From Craterostigma plantagineum (lineage: Eukaryota; Streptophyta; Magnoliopsida; Lamiales; Linderniaceae), in contig JAPQWV010000051.1 of the NCBI GenBank assembly GCA_027422505.1, positions 310,001 through 374,000 of the forward strand: a stretch of DNA of 64,000 nucleotides, written 5' to 3'. The translations under genes were made by a program, and so were the position numbers. The notes under the pieces were generated by a model. That model searched no databases, was not told where the DNA came from, and saw only the letters and a program-made list of their open reading frames with translations. Shown in pieces: positions 57,921 through 64,000 of the stretch; position 1 is the first letter of the stretch; the number at the start of each line of letters is the position of its first letter.

Positions 57921-58536
57921 TTGGATGGACTCCCGAAAAGGTAGGTCGACCTTGGTGATATAAGTAGTACTATCAATTCACTTATACTTCTTAGCCTGAC
58001 ACGCCCATACATTGTCAGTCTCAGGATCTCATCTCATTCGGGTGTCGGATCGGTTCGTCCATGTACCCCTTCACCTAGAAGTCTACCAGGAGCCGCTCCT
58101 TGTCCGTGCATCTCTCTTGCACCGGCGATCACTCCCCGCCCTCATCGGCCTCGGGCGTCACATACCATTCTTCAAAATTTTCACCTTTCAATTGAACCTG
58201 CGTAATAAGCAGCCCGGGATTATCACTAGAGGTGATATCATATGGAAAAATCGTCTTGCGTCGAACAACGTCTTCTGTTTCAAATTTGGATATTTCACCA
58301 TCTTTTCAAGAATTTTCGGCCATTGCAGCAGTGGGCTGTCAATGGTGGCTCTGATACCATGAAAGAAAATATAGAGTGAATATGGACGGAAAAATCTGTG
58401 TCTATTACGATACCCAAACACCTAAATATATAGTACAGTGTGGCGAGCCATTTTAGGCCGATGATTACTAACACATAATGACCCTACCAAATATACATCT
58501 AATCATTCAAGCCTAAATATATGTTCTAATAAAAGC

Positions 58537-59111
58537 AAAACTGATTTTGAATAACACGTGGGTTTTGACAAATAAGATATTATTAGAAGGAGAATGATTG
58601 ATTAGAGTTGTGTCGCCATCATCACATGGCAAATCCGTAACATGTTTTCTCATATCTACATTTTAGTATGAGCTCGTCACGTACGTGTGGCCTGGCTTAG
58701 CGCAACGAAGGATCATCGAAAGAAAAGACACACAACAACGTAATTTATTTTTTTATCGTTTCCTTCAATTGAATAGTGCTCGAGCTATTTATCATTTGGT
58801 TTTACTCCTTAAGCTCGGTATTATTCCTTTCGTGTTATGCGGGGACATCTATTTTATAGAAACATTAACAGGGTGTTAGGTGACCTTGTAGTAGGTAGGG
58901 GTGGTTCGGTACGGTATACCGTACCAAAACTGTGATACCATATACCGTACCGAAATTTCGGTATAGAAAAAAATCATACCAATACCATACCAAAATTTCG
59001 GTATACCTTAAATTCCGATACAGTATCTAACGAAATTTCGGTGGTGTCGGTATCATACCTTCTATATCATTACACGGAGGGTATTTTACCATGCGTTTCT
59101 CGTAACTCGTT
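58537..59111 (+). repeat. Segmental duplication, block 2 (second part)
   Basis: Continues block 2 after the copia insertion: AAAACTGATTTTGAATAA onward matches 38291-38863 of block 1. It includes the left part of the hAT MITE starting at 58897. Confidence 0.8.
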
Positions 59112-59608
59112 AATTTGTTATTTTTGAATTTTTAGTCAATTCAAACTCCTTAGGCCTCAATAAGATGGATTATTAATACCAAATTTTCCAAAATATAATA
59201 TTTTTAATTCATAAAATAAACTTAAATAATTGATATATTTTAGTCAGTCTCCTTAGTAAGATAAAGAACTTTACATAACCACAAAATACAACTTTATATA
59301 CAGGTTAATTAAAACGAACGGCTATTTAAAAACATTAGTAAAGAAAATATTAAAAATTTAGTATTTTGGTATATATGTAGGTGTGTGTGTGTGATATATA
59401 TATAATATTAAAACTTTTAGTATTTCAGTATTTCGGTATAACCGGTATACCTAAATTTTTAAATTCATACCATTACCGTACCGAAAATTTTCGGTGCGGT
59501 ATCATACCTTACCAAAAACTCCGGTATACCAAAATTTTCGATATTTTCGGTACGTTTCGATACGATAAGAATGGTATATTGGTATTTCGGTGTATTTTCC
59601 CAGCGCTA
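58897..59608. mobile_element. hAT-type MITE with GGTACGG/CCGAAAT repeats
   Basis: A 712-bp element beginning TAGGGGTGGTTCGGTACGG and ending CCCAGCGCTA, with a perfect 8-bp duplication GTAGTAGG (58889-58896 and 59609-59616). Many CCGAAATTTCGGTAT-type palindromes lie in both subterminal parts; the core is AT-rich. There is no coding capacity. Confidence 0.85.
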
Positions 59609-59616
59609 GTAGTAGG

Positions 59617-60113
59617 TGTTGAATATTCAACACATGGGAAGAGGAGAATTGAGTTCCCATTTTTCGGCGCCTAACAATTGTACAAGAAGTGCATTTTCTT
59701 CATGTGGGTTGGTTAAAGAAGTAGTCAAAGGAAGTAGCTGTATTTTATATTCTTAATTTCGCATGCATATGTTCAGACGACATATCAAGGTGCAATGCTC
59801 TCCTATAAATTGATGCCATTTGACGAGGGCCACATATACCACGACAACATCTCAGCGAGGGAATCCTCGGTCACTTCTTCTCCAGTCATTTTTGTATCTC
59901 ACTCCTAGTTGTGTAGCTGCTTTTGTATCACGTCAGTGTACGTGTTTGTAATCACTCCACATAAAAAAGAAGTTCTATCCTCCGACCCGTTGGCGTAGGT
60001 CATTCTGGCCAAACCACGTAAATCTCGTGTTCATTGTCCAAATTTATTTTCGTATCTTTATTATCGTCATTTTTCGGGCAAATCATTATCGGGGATTTTC
60101 GCATATCCTAACA
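59617..60113 (+). repeat. 5' LTR of downstream copia element
   Basis: A 497-bp LTR starting TGTTGAATATTCAACACATG and ending CATATCCTAACA. It is followed after two bases by primer site TTGGTATCAGAGCC (60116-60129). It begins exactly after the 8-bp duplication of the MITE at 58897; its own 5-bp flank would be GTAGG. Confidence 0.85.
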
Positions 60114-60115
60114 AA

Positions 60116-63100
60116 TTGGTATCAGAGCCTACCCGATTTATTTTTTAGCCACCATGACGATAACAAAAATATCAATTGAAAAGTTCGACAGATGTCAACT
60201 TTGCAATGTGGAGTCTCAAGATGGAGGTCATACTCATACAAGACTGTTTCGAGGTGGCGCTTGCAGGAGAAAAGAAGAAACCGACGGAAAGGAAAGATGC
60301 TCAATTTAATGAATTGGACAAGAAAGCCATATCGTCTATTATATTATATCTCTCTTACGAGGTTTTACAAGAAGTTACCACGGAGACGACGGTCATGGGT
60401 ATGTGGGATGCATTAAAAGCTATCTACATGAAGAAGACTAAGGAGAATCGGCTTTATTTAAAGCATAAGCTATATAGTATGAAAATGACGGAAGGTACTT
60501 CTATTCTCTCGCATCTCGATAAACACGACTGTATCATTATTGATTTGGCGAACATAGAAGTCAAAGTGACGGACGAAGATCAGGCCATAATATTGTTGTG
60601 TTCCCTTCGCCCGTCTTGAAAACATTTTCGTGACTCTATAATACATGGAAAAGATACGATACATATTCTAGTGTCAAATCTGCATTACAATCAAAAGAAC
60701 ACATAGACAGGGATATTACGGGAGAAACAAGTTATAGTCAGGCAGAAGGCCTGTTTGCACAGGGAAGATCAGAACAATAGAGACGCTGAAAGTAGCAGAT
60801 CTAAAGAAAGGTCGAAATCCAGGTAACAGAAATAAAGTCTGTAATATTTGCAAGAAAAAGGGTCACATCAAAGCTGATTGTTATTAATTAAAAAATAAGG
60901 AGAAAAATAATCAGCAAAATAATAAACCCGCCGAAGCAAGTGTAGCTGTTGATGATAGCGATTGAACTATTTTTGTAGCAACTCCAAATATTGGTAGGTC
61001 TGATAATGAGTGGATCTTAAATTCGGGTTGTTCTTACCACATAAGTCGGCATAGAGTTGTTTTTCCACCTATGAAAAAATCGACAGTGGATATATATTAA
61101 TGGGAAATGATGCTCCGTGTAAAATTGTTGGTAAAGGTACAGTTCAGATCAAGATGTTCAACGGAATCATCGGAACGCTCACAGAAGTCAGACACGTTCC
61201 AGATATGAAGAGAAATCTTATCTCTTTAGGCACACTTGAATCTCAAGGGTGCAGGTTCCCAGGTGAAGGTGGAGTTTTAAAGATTGTCAGAGGTGCCCTC
61301 GTCGTGATGAAAGCTTGCAGGTCTGGAAATTTATATATTTTGCAGGGAACTACTGTTACAGGTTCCGTTGCAGTTTTGACATCCCCGGAGGTTGATACCA
61401 CGAGATTATTGCATATGCGACTTGGACACATGGGAGAAAAAGGCTTGATGATTTTAAGCAAGTGTGGCCTACTTTGCGGTCAAAGTACTGGTAAGATGGA
61501 CTTTTGCGAACACTGTATTTTTGGGAAGCAGAAACGAGTCAGCTTCATTTCGCCAGCAGTCCACAGGACGAAAGGTACTTTGGATTAATTCATTCTGATG
61601 TATGGGGTCCTTCTCGTGTTCCGTCCAAAGGTGGTGCAAGATACATGTTGACTTTCATTGATGATTTTTCAAGGAAAGTTCGGGTCTATTTTTTTTAAGC
61701 AGAAAAGTGTGTTTTCCTAACATTTAAACAATGGAAAGCTTTGATTGAAAAGCAGACAGGAAAACAGATCAAGCAGTTGCAGACAGATAATGGCCTAGAA
61801 TTTTGCGGAAGCGAGTTTAATGAGGTTTGCAAAAACGAAGGAATTGCTCGACATTACACTGTTCGAATGACGCCTCAACAAAATGATGTTGCTGAGCACA
61901 TGAACCGGAAGCTTTTAGAGAGAGCTCGGTGTATGATCTCCAACGCTGGGTTGACAAATGATTTTTGGGATGAAGCTATCGCCGCAGCACGTTACATCCT
62001 GATCCCAAGTCACCCAAATTTATAATTAGCAGAGATGTTACATCCTTCAAAAGAGTCTATTAATCTCTCTAAACAAGAAAAGAAGTGTACACTGCGAGGT
62101 GGAGCTCAAGACCAACAAAGATTTTTCCGATGATCCTGCTACGAGTTCAACAGATGAGCCAGAACCTGATTCAGATGTTGTTGAAGATGAAGGCACCGAG
62201 CAGGAATATTCTATAGCCGTAGATAGGGGAGACGGGAAATTCGACTACCACAGCGGTACGTGAATTTAGTTTCGTACGCTTTATCTGTAGCACAAGAAAC
62301 AGGTGGAGGCGGCGAACCTTCTACCTATTCGGATACAATAAGTGATGTTTTAAGTGGCTGGTAGCGATGAATGAACAAATGGAATCTCTACACAAGAATG
62401 ATACGTAGATTCTTGTCTCACCTCCGAAGAAAAGAAAATAGTCGTATGTAAGTGGGTCTTCAAGAAAAAAAAGTTTATCTGGTTCTGATGATGCAAGGTA
62501 TAAGGTACGATTAGTCGCGAAAGGCTATAGTGAGGTACAAGGTGTTGATTTTAATGACGTATTCTCACTTGTCGTTGGACATAGCTCTATTCAATTACTT
62601 GCATTCGTTGCCATGTATGATTTGGAGCTACAACAGCTTGACGTCAAGACGGCGTTCTTACATGGCGATTTAGATGAACAAATTTATATGAAGCAACCTG
62701 AAGGCTTCATAGTTGAAGGAAAAGAAGACCAAGTTTGTTTGTTGAAGAAATTCTTATATGGATTAAAGCAGTCTCCAAGGCAGTGGTATAAACGGTTTGA
62801 TTCTTTCATGTTGGGTCATGGTTTCTCCAGGAGCAAGTATGATGGTTATGTTTAAATGACAGTTCGTTCATTTATCTGTTGTTATATGTTGATGACATGC
62901 TCATTGCGGCTAAGAATCTTGCAGAATTCACCAGTTGAAGGCTTTACTGAACAGTGAATTTGAATTGAATGATTTGGAAGCAGCTATAAAGATTCTTGAT
63001 ATGGATATTAGACGTGATAGATGAGCTGGTAAGTTATACTTGGCCCAGGAAAGTTACCTCAAGAAGGTTTTGGAGAGATTTGGCATGAACAATGCCAAAC

Positions 63101-63240
63101 CAGTTAGCACTCCTCTTGCTAGCCATTTAGGCTAAGCGCTGCTCAGTCACCATCATCAGATGAGGAAGAAGCGTACATGACACGAGTTCCTTACTCTAGT
63201 GCAGTCGGTCGTATTATGTATGCAATGGCTCTTCCAGTTT
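60116..63240 (+). pseudogene. Copia (Tnt1-type) gag-pol, decayed
   Basis: After the primer site comes gag (60150-60620; FAMWSLKMEVILIQD, KENRLYLKHKLYSMKM), then a zinc knuckle region (CNICKKKGHIKADC, about 60841-60883), protease remnant (WILNSGCSYHI), GAG-pre-integrase (DTTRLLHMRLGHMGEKG), integrase (LIHSDVWGPSRVPS, TFIDDFSRKV, QTDNGLEFCGSEFNEVC, then TPQQNDVAEHMNRKL), and RT (QLDVKTAFLHGDLDEQIYMK, LLKKFLYGLKQSPRQWYKR, LLYVDDMLIAA). It fades out at YSSAVGRIMYAM near 63225, where RNase H should begin. Frameshifts and stops are frequent. No 3' LTR is found in the window. Confidence 0.88.
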
Positions 63241-64000
63241 TCAAGTTCAAGCATTGCTTGGACTTGATTGGTGTTTCAGAGGGTAAGAAGGGCAGACCGG
63301 TCGAGGCCAAGCGTGATAAAGGGGAAAACGGACCAAGGGTAAGGCGAAAGTTGTCGTAACAAATGGCAAACTGAGGTGGAGAGCAAACCCAACTCAATCT
63401 CACAGAAATCACGAGGGGTAAAGGCAAACATAGCTAAGGTCAGGCATCCTGCGGCCATGGACGAGCCAAGGCCGAGGCTAGCGGTAGGTCGGACCCTGTG
63501 GAGGCCGCAGCTACGAAGATAGACAAGGCAGACGTGACAGTAAATTACCTTGCTACTAAGTTTAGGCTTATAGAAACAAACTGAAGAGATGAGATAAACA
63601 ACGAAGAAATAAAATAAATTACCTAGCTACTAAGTAAATTACCATGGTTAAAGCTAGTGTGAAAGAGGTAGAAGATGAGAACTACACAACAGAAAATGTT
63701 CTATTGATATGTAAAAGTTTTGTCGTTTGAAGAACCAATGGGACAAAAGAAGGTTGTACTTGGAATGCCAACAGTAGGCTGCAGTGAGATTACCTAAATT
63801 TTATCTACTATAATTTAATTTATTATTTAGTGAAGGGAAAATATATTTTTAATTTTAAATTTGATTTGATGGTGACCGATTACTTGAGGGAAACTGGCTG
63901 ACAACCACTGGATTCCCCTTGGCCCTTAGTATATAGTAAATAGAAATGTAGGTGGACTCAAGAATAAATAATATCTTGATTCTCTCAGAATTTTGTGGCC
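63241..64000. other. Unidentified sequence after copia break
   Basis: The copia similarity stops abruptly and a GC-richer, purine-rich stretch (63270-63540) of unknown type follows. It has a direct repeat TTACC(T)TGCTACTAAGT-like near 63547 and 63620. The end of the window is AT-rich. No gene or known repeat end was recognised. Confidence 0.35.

Larger units (their letters stand above)
57209..58162 (-). mobile_element. Cassandra-like TRIM with 5S-type LTRs
   Basis: Two long direct repeats on the minus strand: 5' LTR 58162-57699 (464 bp, TGTGACGCCC...TGTTACA) and 3' LTR 57626 to about 57209, the latter lacking about 45 bp at its end. Between them is a tiny internal region (57627-57698) with primer site TGGTATCAGAGC (57685-57696). 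Both LTRs carry a 5S rRNA-like segment. This combination defines Cassandra elements, which have no proteins and depend on other retrotransposons. The flanks (TGGTA, TGTAA) give only a weak 5-bp match as target duplication. Confidence 0.82.
56541..58340 (-). pseudogene. Copia gag, interrupted by a TRIM
   Basis: N-terminal part at about 58163-58300 (SSDNPGLLITQVQLKGENFE) and the C-terminal part at about 56541-57208 (VHQFLLGLDDNLYGTARSNI, then two CCHC knuckles: CSKPGHDISTCYELIGYPE and CSHCNKIGHDETSCFEINGYP). Between them lies the Cassandra-like element. The about 100 residues expected between the two gag parts are also missing, so a deletion accompanied or followed the insertion. Confidence 0.8.
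51722..58531 (-). mobile_element. Ty1/copia retrotransposon with nested LINE and Cassandra-like TRIM
   Basis: LTRs at 58360-58531 (5' on the minus strand) and 51722-51911 (3'), flanked by a perfect 5-bp duplication AAAGC (51717-51721, 58532-58536) within block 2. The 12/13-base primer site TGGTATCAGAGCC directly follows the 5' LTR (58347-58359). A G-rich tract (CTCGAGGGGG) precedes the 3' LTR. The LTRs share most sequence but differ by an 18-bp-scale indel and substitutions, so the insertion is not recent. Coding order gag, protease, integrase, RT, RNase H fits copia. Two later insertions and several frameshifts disable it. Confidence 0.93.

Noticed and set aside
1..64000. CRISPR arrays, operons, bacterial-type signals
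   Set aside because: Nothing of this kind is present; the window is plant nuclear DNA with introns and plant repeats.

Overview
This is a nuclear genomic window from a flowering plant, most likely a eudicot. Genes have short exons and GT-AG introns and encode typical plant proteins. Promoters carry GGCCCA/TGGGCC (site II) motifs. The repeats are plant types: Ty1/copia with an initiator-Met-tRNA primer site, Cassandra-like and other TRIMs, tRNA-derived SINE, LINE and hAT MITEs. I cannot name the species. All gene models below come from translating the exons and checking that phases join; no transcript data were available.

The first 29 kb is gene-rich and holds nine housekeeping or regulatory genes: 20S proteasome beta-5 (+, 1291-2939), an F-box/kelch protein (-, 4163-5952), the m6A methyltransferase MTA (-, 7150-10123), an ABHD17-type alpha/beta hydrolase (-, 11157-14032), DAD1 of oligosaccharyltransferase (-, 14942-16323), an RCD1/SRO protein with WWE, PARP-like and RST regions (+, 17422-19695), sterol 4-alpha-methyl oxidase SMO2 (-, 20307-22000), a PP1 catalytic subunit (-, 23393-25321) and an ACR9-like ACT-repeat protein with a one-base frameshift (-, 27199-28956). 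They are independent genes with no operon logic. DAD1 and the SRO gene are divergent and share a 1.1 kb promoter with four clustered site II boxes. Several hAT-type MITEs with identifiable 8-bp target duplications lie between or inside these genes.

From about 29.2 kb to the end the window is repeat-dominated. It opens with an internally deleted hAT transposon (29573-31770). A segmental duplication follows: a 5.6 kb block (33253-38863) is repeated at 45797-51716 and continues at 58537-59111 beyond a later insertion. Each block carries a gene for a small secreted LRR (PGIP-like) protein; a third, shorter copy sits at 40586. All three LRR copies are frameshifted, two of them by the same one-base deletion. 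A degenerate GRF zinc-finger gene lies at about 39400-39724.

The second block was a landing site for nested elements. An 823-bp palindromic TRIM composite (47503-48325) has a 5-bp target duplication. A 6.8 kb copia element (51722-58531) has both LTRs and a perfect 5-bp duplication; it contains a 5'-truncated LINE (51973-53630) and a Cassandra-like 5S-bearing TRIM (about 57209-58162). At the end a hAT MITE (58897-59608) is directly followed by another decayed copia element (59617 to about 63240).

The strongest items for a second look are the palindromic TRIM, the triplicated and independently broken LRR gene, the nested insertion history, the hAT transposase deleted at a microhomology-like junction, and the Cys-rich tail of the ABHD17-like protein.
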